A DNA stretch of 64,000 bases from Planococcus halotolerans (GCF_003289955.1 NZ_QLZR01000010.1:21561-85560), one strand, 5' to 3'. Positions 1-8,916 are shown, numbered from the stretch's first letter. A program made the numbers and translations. The notes: generated by a model not told the origin, from the letters alone.

Positions 1-62
1 TGTCTATTTTACATTAATGAATTGCTTAAAAATAAGAATTGAAAAGTAATTACAAATAAGAA

Positions 63-87
63 AAGGGGTGCTCAAAGAGCACCCCTT
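63..87 (-). terminator. Intrinsic terminator of the biosynthetic operon
   Basis: An 11-bp perfect stem (AAGGGGTGCTC, loop AAA) is followed on the minus strand by a T-rich stretch. It lies about 130 bp beyond the stop of the last gene of the minus-strand operon. Positions 88-218 hold no gene that I can see. Confidence 0.6.
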
Positions 88-218
88 CCGACTATACAGC
101 CAACCTTTTTATCGGCTGACCCGCCGTCACGCACGATATTTTATAAATTAATAATAACATATAAAAAAAAAGGAAGACATCCCTTAAAAAAATATATCTA
201 TCTTGAATGAATAAATGA

Positions 219-1436
219 TTACTCGTATTCACATATCTCTTTGAACCACTCATCCACTAATTCAATTCTTTCAACTAAAACTTTTGGATTATCTGCTACA
301 CAGATAAACGCAGCCGTAGAAAAAACACTTGAATTAGAACCAGTAAATTGCGACCCTATTTTCGCAAACTGATGATAGTCAACTACCCATTCATAAGGAA
401 TTTTTTCAGGCATACTTTTTAAAATACCAACTTTCGGACAACTTAGTACCCAACCTAACAATTCATTGTTTTTTGAAGCTGAAATTAATTGATCATAATT
501 ATTTAAACTCGACAAACCTGCCTCAACTCTAGCAACTTCTTTGGTTATATGAATTCCATACTTTTTCTCAATTGCTTCTGGAATTCTCCCGCCACCTGTT
601 CTACTTGCAATCTCACAGAAAATTAGCTCATTATTTTTAACGAAAACCTCTAAGTGAAATGTAAAATTGTCGGGTTTAGGCATACTTTTAATCACTTCTT
701 CGGTATATTCTATTAATTTTTGATAAAGAATATCGCTTTTTTGAAGCCACATACTAGCAGTGGAAACACCCTTCTTAAATTCCATACAGCCATTTATATA
801 TTTTGAAGGAATAGCTAATTGAATTTCTTTATTTAGAACCATTCCATCCACATGATACATTTCACCATCGATAAATTCTTCTGCAATATAATTTAAAATA
901 TTGTTTTGTTTTATTAAAGTCTCAAGCTCTTGAAGATTTGATACTTTATTCGTATTTACTGAACCAGCACCATCATTAGGTTTAATTATTATGGGGAAAC
1001 CAATATTTTCTATAAAAGAGTATAAATCTGAATATGATTCCAATAACTGAAAATCAGGAGTTTTAATACCTTGCTTCCGAACAGTTTCTTTCATTACGTC
1101 CTTATCCCTAAAACATTGAGCGCTATGCTTTGATTGACCAGCAATGTTTAATAAATCTCTTAAATCACCGGCTCTTTTCAAGTCAAATTCTCTAAATGAC
1201 AGAATTTTGTCGAATTTATACTTCTTATGTAATGCGCATGCTAAATTCTCTACTTCCCAATAATCATGCCAATTTTCTATTGATATGAACTTATAGTTCT
1301 TTTCTTTAATATTTTCTTGATAAGAATTTAAGTGACCTTTTGGCGTAAGACATATAACATTGCCTGTGAAATCTTTTAGCCAAACGTTTAACGGAGTGAA
1401 ATAGTAATTTGATGAATTTAAGACAAGTATGTTCAT
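219..1436 (-). CDS. ATP-grasp carboxylate-amine ligase, paralogue 1
   Basis: This 405-residue protein belongs to the ATP-grasp superfamily, which activates a carboxylate as acyl phosphate and joins it to an amine or thiol. The central domain shows FPIIIKPNDGAGSVNT (about 147-162) and the metal-binding end FHLEVF...FCEIASRTGGGR (about 258-282), the usual Glu/Arg-rich ATP-Mg site. The N-terminal third is a pre-ATP-grasp Rossmann-like region. The start is backed by an AAGGAG site upstream of the ATG. It is the last gene of the seven-gene operon and is related to the first gene (6342-7490), so two different ligations may be carried out. The substrate cannot be read from sequence. L-amino-acid ligases of the BacD/RimK type are the nearest functional analogy. 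Confidence 0.85.
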   Translation of the reverse strand: MNILVLNSSNYYFTPLNVWLKDFTGNVICLTPKGHLNSYQENIKEKNYKFISIENWHDYWEVENLACALHKKYKFDKILSFREFDLKRAGDLRDLLNIAGQSKHSAQCFRDKDVMKETVRKQGIKTPDFQLLESYSDLYSFIENIGFPIIIKPNDGAGSVNTNKVSNLQELETLIKQNNILNYIAEEFIDGEMYHVDGMVLNKEIQLAIPSKYINGCMEFKKGVSTASMWLQKSDILYQKLIEYTEEVIKSMPKPDNFTFHLEVFVKNNELIFCEIASRTGGGRIPEAIEKKYGIHITKEVARVEAGLSSLNNYDQLISASKNNELLGWVLSCPKVGILKSMPEKIPYEWVVDYHQFAKIGSQFTGSNSSVFSTAAFICVADNPKVLVERIELVDEWFKEICEYE

Positions 1437-1457
1437 TCTATTTTCTCCTTTTCAAGT

Positions 1458-2078
1458 TTATTGAACAGAAAATACTAGTTTGAAAGCTTCTGCTTTTTCT
1501 ACCCCAATTTGATTTCCGCGCCAGCTAGCCAATTTTTCCATATCCTTTGCATAATGCGCGGTATTACCACTGTTTTGAGATTTATGTAATAAAAAAGCAT
1601 TGTATTTATAATAATAATAATCAGTTATATCTACAAATACATTAGGTGTAAACGCGGATCCTTTTAAAGGGTTTTTTTGATTAATTTGTTCAAAAAAATA
1701 TAAGGAAAATAGATTTTTTCTTAAACAAGACTGCACAGAATTCGATATAATTCTATGATCTTGATGACTGTCTTCATCCCAATGGGTATAAATAATATCT
1801 GGTTTGTACTTCTCAATTAAATTATCAAAAAGAGTAACTAACTCAATATATTCATAATGTTCTACAGCTTCATTCATATTTTCGTCGAGAAATACACATT
1901 CTATACCCAATAAATTTGCAGACTCAATTGCTTCTTTTCTCCTTATATTTCCTGGATGTGGTAGGCAAGAAATAATATTTATTACTCTATTACCAGACTT
2001 TACGTTTTTCAAAGCCGTGCCTCCCATTCCGATTTCGGCATCGTCAGGATGGGCAGTAATAATCAAGACAGTTTTCAT
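1458..2078 (-). CDS. PIG-L family N-deacetylase (LmbE-like)
   Basis: The 206-residue protein starts with the PIG-L zinc motif AHPDDAEIGMGG (about residues 9-20), and the third zinc ligand is in HQDHR (about 104-108). Family members remove acetyl or other acyl groups from amino-sugar or amino conjugates, as in BshB (bacillithiol), MshB and teicoplanin-type deacetylases. It sits 21 bp from the downstream ATP-grasp gene and 7 bp from the aminotransferase gene, so it is co-transcribed. In this cluster it probably deprotects an N-acylated intermediate, which is inference. A bacillithiol BshB role is less likely because the partner genes bshA and bshC are absent. Confidence 0.85.
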   Translation of the reverse strand: MKTVLIITAHPDDAEIGMGGTALKNVKSGNRVINIISCLPHPGNIRRKEAIESANLLGIECVFLDENMNEAVEHYEYIELVTLFDNLIEKYKPDIIYTHWDEDSHQDHRIISNSVQSCLRKNLFSLYFFEQINQKNPLKGSAFTPNVFVDITDYYYYKYNAFLLHKSQNSGNTAHYAKDMEKLASWRGNQIGVEKAEAFKLVFSVQ

Positions 2079-2085
2079 TTTAGTC

Positions 2086-3204
2086 TCACCTTATAATTAT
2101 TTTATTTATATGACTTACTATATTTTTTATGTCTGTGTCGGTCATATCTACATTAAGCGGTAATGCAATATGATTATCAATAAACTTTTTTGCTAATGGG
2201 AAGGATCTATTTTTAAATTCATTTTTTACACAGTGATGTTCACTTAATAAAAATGGATAACACTTTCCTACACCAACATGTTCTTTAGATAGTGCATTTG
2301 TTATTAAATTAGTCATATTCGTAGATTCGAATTTTAAAATAAATTTATAGAAACTGCTAGTTTTAGAGGAGCTTGAATATTCATCTTGAAATTTACCTGG
2401 AACATTAAACTCTTTAAGATATTGAACATATAGTTTAGCCAAAAAGTTTCGCTTTTCAATAATCTTTTTTAATTTTTCCATTTGAATTACGGCTGCTAAA
2501 GCATTAAATTCACTAATTATCCAATCTGAACTCAATTCTTCACAATTCCCTACACTATTCACACCATGTGTCCGCATTAAATTGGCTTTTTTATATAAAG
2601 AGTTCTCATCGGTTACAATCACCCCTCCAGTTCCAGCTGTAACAATCTTTGTAGGGTACAGTGAATAAATAGAAGCGTATCCAAAGGAGCCAGCTGGTTT
2701 GTTCTCTAAATACGCTCCTACTGAATGGGAGCAATCTTCAATTAGATATAAACCTCTTTTATTACAAACACTTTTTAGAAGTGGTAGCGAATCGCACATT
2801 ATTCCTGCTATGTGAGTGACAATTACCGCACATGTATTTTCATCAATATTTTCGCATAGATCATCTATAGAAATTGATAAAGAATCGTAGTCAATATCAA
2901 CTATTACTGGTATGCCTCCTGCATTTTTAATAGCATATAAAGTGGAAATAAATGTGTTAGCCGGAATAACAACTTTTTTACCGCGTACATTTATATGCTT
3001 TAAAATAATTTCTAAAGCTGCGGTAGCTGAAGAAACAGCAACCGCATATTTTTTAGTAGAAAATTTCGAAAATAAATATTCTAATTTATCTGTATATTCA
3101 CCAAGAATCAATTTCCCGGAATATAGAATCTGCGAAACACTATTTGTATACTTTTCAATATCTTCTTCACTAAATTTAGGTGATGAATTCCAATTGTTTT
3201 TCAC
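2086..3204 (-). CDS. DegT/DnrJ/EryC1-type PLP aminotransferase
   Basis: A 372-residue fold-type I PLP enzyme. The pattern GKLILGEYTDKLE near the N-terminus, AVSSATAALEIIL (about 55-67), LIEDCSHSVGA (about 154-164) and the Lys-bearing YPTKIVTAGTGG (about 183-194) are classic for DegT/DnrJ/EryC1 aminotransferases, which usually transaminate keto sugars but also act on other ketones or aldehydes. The start codon lies 28 bp inside the upstream WbqC-family gene, so the two are translationally coupled. That overlap suggests that the aminotransferase product is handed to the WbqC protein or vice versa. No nucleotide-sugar dehydratase is present nearby, so the substrate may not be a sugar. Confidence 0.88.
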   Translation of the reverse strand: MKNNWNSSPKFSEEDIEKYTNSVSQILYSGKLILGEYTDKLEYLFSKFSTKKYAVAVSSATAALEIILKHINVRGKKVVIPANTFISTLYAIKNAGGIPVIVDIDYDSLSISIDDLCENIDENTCAVIVTHIAGIMCDSLPLLKSVCNKRGLYLIEDCSHSVGAYLENKPAGSFGYASIYSLYPTKIVTAGTGGVIVTDENSLYKKANLMRTHGVNSVGNCEELSSDWIISEFNALAAVIQMEKLKKIIEKRNFLAKLYVQYLKEFNVPGKFQDEYSSSSKTSSFYKFILKFESTNMTNLITNALSKEHVGVGKCYPFLLSEHHCVKNEFKNRSFPLAKKFIDNHIALPLNVDMTDTDIKNIVSHINKIIIR

Positions 3205-3898
3205 GTATTCTCATCCTATCTTCAAGAAAAGACTCTTTAATTAAATATTTATCTGTATTAAACACATAATCTAATATAGATAAATTTTTGCTGCCTAAAT
3301 GATTGACTCTTTGATAAATAGGTTCAACGAAATTTTGTGGAATTAAATTTAATTTATTTTCTGTAAATTTAGCTGTTTCTAAATAAGAAGAACCACTACC
3401 GAAAATGTAATATTTACCCTCTAAAATTTTACATATATCGACAAGCTTGTCTGTTCGGTTACTATCAATATTTAATTCTGATGAAGAGATGAGTTGTGTA
3501 TCTATTTTTAAATATATTAGTAACTTTTTTATTAAATCAATGTTTAACTCATATAAAAACTCATGATCTTGATTGTATACTGAACAAATTAATTGATATA
3601 CCTCGGGAAAGTTAGGAGCTTGATTGTAATTATAGAAAAGAGTTTTTAAATGCCTAGATTTCCAATCTCTCATATAACAAATTTGCTTTTTATTAATTCT
3701 TTCATAGCTATTATTTGAACGTATGGGAACAGTTAAATAAATCTTTCCATTTTTAGAATCAATAGAATTTCGGTTATGAAAATCACCCTTTGAATACTGA
3801 ACATCATCTAAAAAAACAAAAGTATCTGATAAGCTAATTTTATGAAAATATCCAATCCAAGGAATAAAATTTGGTTGATGTATAGCAATATAACTCAT
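3176..3898 (-). CDS. WbqC-family protein
   Basis: A 240-residue protein with the WbqC signature opening IHQPNFIPWIGYFHKI (residues 6-21), followed by DTFVFLDDVQYSKGDFHNRN and LTVPI. WbqC-like proteins (PF08889) occur in O-antigen and other glycan or natural-product loci, often next to DegT aminotransferases and radical SAM enzymes. Their chemistry is not firmly established, and they are often guessed to modify an amino group. The stop codon overlaps the aminotransferase start. Its place between the radical SAM gene and the aminotransferase gene implies that it acts on an amine intermediate, which is inference. Confidence 0.8.
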   Translation of the reverse strand: MSYIAIHQPNFIPWIGYFHKISLSDTFVFLDDVQYSKGDFHNRNSIDSKNGKIYLTVPIRSNNSYERINKKQICYMRDWKSRHLKTLFYNYNQAPNFPEVYQLICSVYNQDHEFLYELNIDLIKKLLIYLKIDTQLISSSELNIDSNRTDKLVDICKILEGKYYIFGSGSSYLETAKFTENKLNLIPQNFVEPIYQRVNHLGSKNLSILDYVFNTDKYLIKESFLEDRMRIREKQLEFIT

Positions 3899-3909
3899 AA
3901 TTCACCTGC

Positions 3910-5100
3910 TTATAAATAATATCCATGTTTCAAATCAAAATCACTTGAAGCAGGAGTAAGAGTTTTATTTTCCAAGTAATCATCCATTACTTTGTTGTAT
4001 TTATGATGTCTACACATTCTTAGATCACATCCCAAAGATGTCATTCTGTTATTTAGCATATTAATTACTTCTAAATGTTTTTCAGAACCCCATATTTCCT
4101 TTATAGATTTCTCATTAAGATTACCGATGCAATACTCCTTAGTTGCACCATAGGGAATCTCAATATATACTTCGCCAAGTGTAGAAATTAATAAATTATG
4201 CCCTAATTTAATTGTCCAGCAATTTGTTGCCGGTATTAAATTTGGCGGTGGTAATAAACTATTTAAAAAATCTTCTACATAAGCTTCATTGATATCTAAT
4301 TTTTGTTTTACAATTTCTTTCAGTTCTTCTTTTTGACTTGGTAATAGCTCAACGTCTTGACCTTCTTCGAAATTATTTACACATCTCATACTAATGTGAT
4401 CTGGCTTAATTTCATTCTTATAAAAGTTATAAATTTCAGCAAGATATTTATAATTCTCTCGAGTAATTAATATTTTTGCCTGTATTTCTGGATATTTTAA
4501 ATTATAATCTTTTTTTAACTTCATTATATTTTTAAAATTTTTAGTTTGTAGCTTAAAAGTATTTACTTTTACCACATCTTTAAAAACTTCTTCGTTGTGG
4601 CCATAGACACTAATTGATATAAAGTGGAACTTACTAATAATTTCGGGAGAGATTAATGTATTTAACATTACCCCATTAGTTACTAAGCTAGGCTTTGTTT
4701 GTATTCCATAATTTTGTTCTAAAACTATGTCTTTAATAGTCTTTCCTTCATCTCTCCATGATAAAGGCTCCCCACCTCCCGTATAAATTAGTCCTCTTGT
4801 TCCCATCTCTATTAAATCTTTATGTACACGTTTAACTAACCCATAACTATTTTTCTTTAAGTGTTTGTTTCTATCTTCATAAGAACAAAAGGAACAATGC
4901 TGATTACAAACTGCTGTGAACTGAAAATCAACACTCCAAGGAGCTGGTGAGATTTCAAGGAAATTTTCTTTCGTTATCTCTGTATATCCTAAGTCACTAA
5001 ATTTTTGGATTCTGTTAGTATATAGTACTTTATCTTCTTCAAACTCTACCTTTGGTTGATCTAATACTGATAAAGGCGTCATGCCTTTTTTTTCTTCCAT
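3910..5100 (-). CDS. Radical SAM protein with SPASM-like C-terminal cysteines
   Basis: The CX3CX2C cluster motif (CNQHCSFC, about residues 65-72) binds the SAM-cleaving 4Fe-4S cluster, and TGGGEPL follows. A C-terminal region with TNCW, YCIGNLNEKSIKEIW and GCDLRMC resembles a SPASM/twitch auxiliary-cluster domain, as in peptide- or small-molecule-modifying radical SAM enzymes. I prefer the ATG at 5100 over the one at 5109 because the AAAGGG site directly abuts the latter and is correctly spaced for the former. No precursor-peptide gene is visible nearby, so the substrate may be an amino acid, an aminoacyl-tRNA or a small amide rather than a RiPP. It is probably the key oxidative or C-C/C-S forming step of the cluster. 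Confidence 0.88.
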   Translation of the reverse strand: MEEKKGMTPLSVLDQPKVEFEEDKVLYTNRIQKFSDLGYTEITKENFLEISPAPWSVDFQFTAVCNQHCSFCSYEDRNKHLKKNSYGLVKRVHKDLIEMGTRGLIYTGGGEPLSWRDEGKTIKDIVLEQNYGIQTKPSLVTNGVMLNTLISPEIISKFHFISISVYGHNEEVFKDVVKVNTFKLQTKNFKNIMKLKKDYNLKYPEIQAKILITRENYKYLAEIYNFYKNEIKPDHISMRCVNNFEEGQDVELLPSQKEELKEIVKQKLDINEAYVEDFLNSLLPPPNLIPATNCWTIKLGHNLLISTLGEVYIEIPYGATKEYCIGNLNEKSIKEIWGSEKHLEVINMLNNRMTSLGCDLRMCRHHKYNKVMDDYLENKTLTPASSDFDLKHGYYL

Positions 5101-5115
5101 AAATTTCATCCCTTT

Positions 5116-6297
5116 CTATTTTATGAGCAATGGTGTTAAATTTTTAAACTCCTGAAGCTCATCTTCAAAGGGATACCCATGGGATAGCCTTTGCTGATGC
5201 ATAATAGCTTCTTTCTGATTCTTTTTAGACAATAGGTTTAAAACATCCAGATATACTGTACTTAACTCATCCCAGTCTTCTTTATAAATATTCATCATTT
5301 CTTTGTAATAGTCTTTAAATAAATTGCTTATTTCAGACTCCCAAATCATTGTTACCCTTTTATAATTTTTTTCAGTATAAGAATAACCACAAAGTTTTAA
5401 ATTTTCAAAAACATGATTTAAGGATTTTATAATCCAAAAAGGAGATATATTATACATCGTTAATCTAATCATTAAATATTTTATCCAATATCTAAGGTTT
5501 TTTGCTTGTGGATTTTTATTAGAAGGCTTTACACCATCCAGCATGGCTATGGTAATAGATCTTAACATTTGAATGGCATAGTAACCAATGTAATCTTTAT
5601 TAGGTTCAAAAAATTCTTTTCCTAAATCATTTTTTGCAAAAACTAAATAATCAGAGTACATTTTTGTTTGATAAATATTATATTTTTTTTCTTTAATAAA
5701 TAAGAATCTATCTAAAATTCCTCCTGCTTCTATAGTTAAGGAGTTTTCATAACTCATAAGTACAAAGTCATAAATCGGAAAGAATTTATTGTTTGAATCT
5801 GAGTATAAGAATTTTATATACTCTCCAGTCACATTTTTCCCAGAGTGATTAAATTCGTAACTACTTTTTTGATCTTGAATAATAATTTGATTTTCTTTGA
5901 AATAAGTAGAAATTGTTTCTTTATATAAATTATAGGTTTCTTTATAAATCAATACTTTCAAACTGTTTCTATTTACCTCTATTACTTTTTCTAGAAATTC
6001 AATAGCTATAAGAAGTGGTTTACTAATATCTTTAACATTTTTGTAATAGAAATTGCTCATGACTTGAAAATATGAAAATAAAGGATATCTCATTGCTTCA
6101 TTATTTCCAACTGGATAATAGACTCGCTGGATAGAATACGAATTCTTTTGATCATTTAATATTTCATTCACATGTGCCACTAAAAGAGAAGTATTATAAT
6201 CATGCTTTCCATGCGTATCGGTAATTTTTTTTTCTTCCAAGTACTCAAAATTTTTTTCGCAAAAAAACTTTTCTATTTCTTCTCTTAAATAAATCAT
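5116..6297 (-). CDS. Alanyl-tRNA synthetase-like stand-alone catalytic domain
   Basis: No standard annotation comes to mind, but the order of motifs follows the class II core of alanyl-tRNA synthetase. Numbered from the ATG at 6306: LFSYFQVMSNFYY (about 76-88) matches AlaRS HTFFEMLGNFSF; PIYDFVLMSYEN (about 177-188) matches EIWNIVFMQFNR; TIEAGGILDRFL (about 191-202) matches SVDTGMGLERI and keeps the motif 3 Arg; LRSITIAMLDGVKPSN (about 248-263) matches IRxxxFLIADGVxPSN; and HGYPFEDEL (about 377-385) matches TYGFPVDL. The editing and C-Ala domains are absent (about 395 versus about 880 residues). A likely role is activation of an amino acid, with or without tRNA, for the ligases in this operon. 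The start at 6297 fits the AAAGG site better than 6306. Confidence 0.7.
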   Translation of the reverse strand: MIYLREEIEKFFCEKNFEYLEEKKITDTHGKHDYNTSLLVAHVNEILNDQKNSYSIQRVYYPVGNNEAMRYPLFSYFQVMSNFYYKNVKDISKPLLIAIEFLEKVIEVNRNSLKVLIYKETYNLYKETISTYFKENQIIIQDQKSSYEFNHSGKNVTGEYIKFLYSDSNNKFFPIYDFVLMSYENSLTIEAGGILDRFLFIKEKKYNIYQTKMYSDYLVFAKNDLGKEFFEPNKDYIGYYAIQMLRSITIAMLDGVKPSNKNPQAKNLRYWIKYLMIRLTMYNISPFWIIKSLNHVFENLKLCGYSYTEKNYKRVTMIWESEISNLFKDYYKEMMNIYKEDWDELSTVYLDVLNLLSKKNQKEAIMHQQRLSHGYPFEDELQEFKNLTPLLIK

Positions 6298-6341
6298 ATA
6301 CTTCATCCTTTTTTTAAAAAAACAGTTTGATTTTGACTACT

Positions 6342-7490
6342 TTAAAAGTACCTAACTTTTTCTTTGCAATCTTCAAAATTTTCTGATTCTATTACGTAAA
6401 CACCTTCAGTGTCATTAGTATTAACTGGTTTACTATTATTTGTCCTAAGTGTTTCTTTAGCAGAAATTATCCAACTATTTTTTAGTGTCTGCATCTTGTT
6501 TGTTTTATATTTTTTTACGCACGCTGCATATTTCTTGGGCACATTATTTAGTGCATGGAAGTTCACAGGTTTTTCTATGGTCAAATCGTATAGTATTTGA
6601 GCCAAATCTACTCCATAGGCTAGTTTTATTAATTCTATTGTTTTTCCCCCACCTACTCTACTGGCTATTTCACAGAAAATAAATTCTCCTTTATCATTTT
6701 CGAAAAACTCTAAATGAAAAGAAGAAGTAAAACTCTCACCATTGTTCAATTTTTTTATTATTTTCTCTGTGTATTCTTTTACTTTTCTAACATATTCTTT
6801 ATCTTGCATTTTCTCACTAGTCATCATACTGTAACCGCCAGAACCATTACTCAAGGATTCTAAAATATTTTGATCATACTCATGTATTGCAAACCATTTA
6901 AGTAAGCCATTTTCTTGTATTCCGTCAACAGTGTACATGGTGGCGTTCGTTACCCATTTTTCTACTATACAATTAGAAAAGTTTTGTATTTCTTCTACAT
7001 CTTCTAGTGAACTTATTTTATAAGTTTTATTGGAAGACCATCCTTTTCTTGGCTTTAAAACAACTGGGAAATCGTGTATTTTCAAAAAATTCAAGAAGTT
7101 TATTTTATTATCTACTGCTTCAAAGTGTGGTAAAGATACTATACTTTCTAAAACCTTTTTCATAAAATACTTATCCCTATATAACAGAGCGCTTTCAATA
7201 TTCTGCCCCTTCATCCCGTAAATTCTCCGTAACAATGCTGCTCTTTCTATGTCTGATTCTTCTAAAGAGTATATTGAATCAATTTTATGTTCTTCGATTA
7301 TATTAATTGCTTTTTTTAAGACGTTTTTATTTTCAGGGTAATTATCAAAACATATTGTATTATCAAATTCATTTAAAGTATATTCGTTAAAGAAACGTTC
7401 ATCGGTTAGAATAAATGAGTTTTCGTTATCAACATAGTTTTTTAAATAAAAAGCCTCAAAAGGTACCCTAGAAAGGAAAAGTATTTTCAT
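6342..7490 (-). CDS. ATP-grasp carboxylate-amine ligase, paralogue 2
   Basis: The first gene of the minus-strand operon encodes 382 residues. It has an N-terminal Rossmann-like pre-grasp domain (MKILFLSRVPFEAFYL), a central FPVVLKPRKGWSSNKTYKI segment (about 141-159) that positions ATP, and the terminal FHLEFF...FCEIASRVGGGK (about 252-276) with Glu and Arg ligands. It shares the FCEIASRxGGG signature and overall length with the last gene of the operon (219-1436), so one probably arose from the other by duplication. The two ligases bracket the operon, and two successive amide-bond formations are a reasonable guess. An in-frame ATG at 7490 begins the gene after a promoter-bearing gap of about 200 bp. 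Confidence 0.82.
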   Translation of the reverse strand: MKILFLSRVPFEAFYLKNYVDNENSFILTDERFFNEYTLNEFDNTICFDNYPENKNVLKKAINIIEEHKIDSIYSLEESDIERAALLRRIYGMKGQNIESALLYRDKYFMKKVLESIVSLPHFEAVDNKINFLNFLKIHDFPVVLKPRKGWSSNKTYKISSLEDVEEIQNFSNCIVEKWVTNATMYTVDGIQENGLLKWFAIHEYDQNILESLSNGSGGYSMMTSEKMQDKEYVRKVKEYTEKIIKKLNNGESFTSSFHLEFFENDKGEFIFCEIASRVGGGKTIELIKLAYGVDLAQILYDLTIEKPVNFHALNNVPKKYAACVKKYKTNKMQTLKNSWIISAKETLRTNNSKPVNTNDTEGVYVIESENFEDCKEKVRYF

Positions 7491-7528
7491 ATAACACCCA
7501 CTTCCATTTTTTTCAACGAATTATTTAC

Positions 7529-7557
7529 ATTTTATTACTAATATTCTTAATTTACAA
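7529..7557 (-). promoter_or_regulatory. Candidate sigma-A promoter of the biosynthetic operon
   Basis: On the minus strand TTGTAA (-35), a 17-bp spacer and TAAAAT (-10) lie about 40 bp ahead of the first operon ATG. The surrounding gap is very AT-rich, so chance matches are possible. Confidence 0.35.
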
Positions 7558-7686
7558 GCTAATATATTTGTGTTTATATCATTAATATGTGTTTATTTTT
7601 AGCCATTTTTCAATAAAATCTTAAAAAACAAAGTATTTGAACAAATAAATTTTTTAACTACACATTAGCTTAGAGGAGACTATATT

Positions 7687-8916
7687 ATGAATTCAAGAAG
7701 TTATTACCTTTATATCGGGGCATTAGCTATTACTTTTTTTGGAAACGGATTACATTCTATTGGTTTAGTATGGTTAATTTATAATATGAATTCGTCTGTT
7801 ACGGACATAGGATGGTTTTTTATTTTTAGTATGCTACCTGGAATTTTATTAGCACCGATTGCTGGTGTTATTTCTGACCTGATGAGTCGACAAAAACTTA
7901 TGATCATTACAGATATTTTTCGCGCACTTTTAATAATAGTTCTATTGATACTGTTCAATTTAAATTTATTAAATCTATTTATCATTTATATAGTTACTTT
8001 TCTTATCGGATGTTTTGATAAGTTTTTCTTCCCAGCAAGTTCGGCACTTCTAAGAGAAATAGTAGAAGAAAAGGAACTATTCAAAGCTAACTCTTTTAAA
8101 AATTCGGCCATACAGGTCGGCCTAATATTTGGAAATGCTTTAGGTGGATTTTTAATTGCAATAGTGGGAATGAATGCTGTTATAGTAATCAATTTACTGA
8201 GTTATCTTCTTTCTGCCATTTTCATTAAATTTATCACTTCAAATTATTTTCCTTTAAGAAAGCAAAAAATTAATTTTAAACTTAAAGAAAGTTATTCTTC
8301 CTTCTCTACTTCTTTACGAGAAGGTATAGCTTATTTAAAGAATAAACCATCAATTCTTCAGTTTGTAACAATTTCTGCTTCACTAGAATTAGTAGTTAGA
8401 AGTATGAATATTTTGCTATTACCCTTCTTAATAACCATTCTTTATCTTGATTCAAAAGCTTACGGTCTAATAGACACAGCCTTTGCTATTGGTTCAGTTA
8501 TGGGAGGAATGACGAGTTCTTTTTTTCTTAAAAAAATTGGAAAATCAAATTTTCTTCCTCTTAATTTATTCGTAATTGGTATTTCTTTTATCACTTTTTC
8601 TTTTTCCAATAACTTTATCATTCCATTTTTTATCTACTTTTTAATTGGCTTTAATCTCGTTCAAGTTCAATCCTTTGTTACATCAGAAATTCAAAAACAG
8701 GTTAAAATAGAATTTCAGGGAAGAACACATAGTTCTATACATTTTATTTTATCTATTATGGCCGTTATAATTACACCATTTATAAGTTGGCTTGCCGACA
8801 GTTTATCTTTACGCCTCGTTTTTTTATTAATTGGAATACTCGTGATTTCTAGTGCGATATGGTCAATCTATCTTATTAAGAGTAAGTTAATTCTCGTATC
8901 TACTAAATCTAATTGA
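7687..8916 (+). CDS. MFS transporter, probable product exporter
   Basis: A 409-residue, very hydrophobic protein with about 12 predicted membrane segments. The loop between segments 2 and 3 carries GVISDLMSRQKLM, a form of the MFS motif A (G-x3-D-x2-x-R). It is similar in layout to enterobactin-exporter (EntS)-type and macrolide-efflux-type MFS proteins. A GAGGAG site precedes the ATG. It is transcribed away from the biosynthetic operon across a shared promoter region and has the same low GC content, so it is most likely the exporter or self-protection gene of that cluster. The transported compound is unknown. Confidence 0.82.
   Translation: MNSRSYYLYIGALAITFFGNGLHSIGLVWLIYNMNSSVTDIGWFFIFSMLPGILLAPIAGVISDLMSRQKLMIITDIFRALLIIVLLILFNLNLLNLFIIYIVTFLIGCFDKFFFPASSALLREIVEEKELFKANSFKNSAIQVGLIFGNALGGFLIAIVGMNAVIVINLLSYLLSAIFIKFITSNYFPLRKQKINFKLKESYSSFSTSLREGIAYLKNKPSILQFVTISASLELVVRSMNILLLPFLITILYLDSKAYGLIDTAFAIGSVMGGMTSSFFLKKIGKSNFLPLNLFVIGISFITFSFSNNFIIPFFIYFLIGFNLVQVQSFVTSEIQKQVKIEFQGRTHSSIHFILSIMAVIITPFISWLADSLSLRLVFLLIGILVISSAIWSIYLIKSKLILVSTKSN

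Noticed and set aside
1458..2078. bshB of bacillithiol synthesis
   Set aside because: The PIG-L motif fits, but bshA and bshC are absent and the gene is embedded in an unrelated operon.
3910..5109. RiPP pathway with a precursor peptide
   Set aside because: A radical SAM/SPASM protein suggested this, but no short peptide gene with a leader is visible between the closely packed genes.
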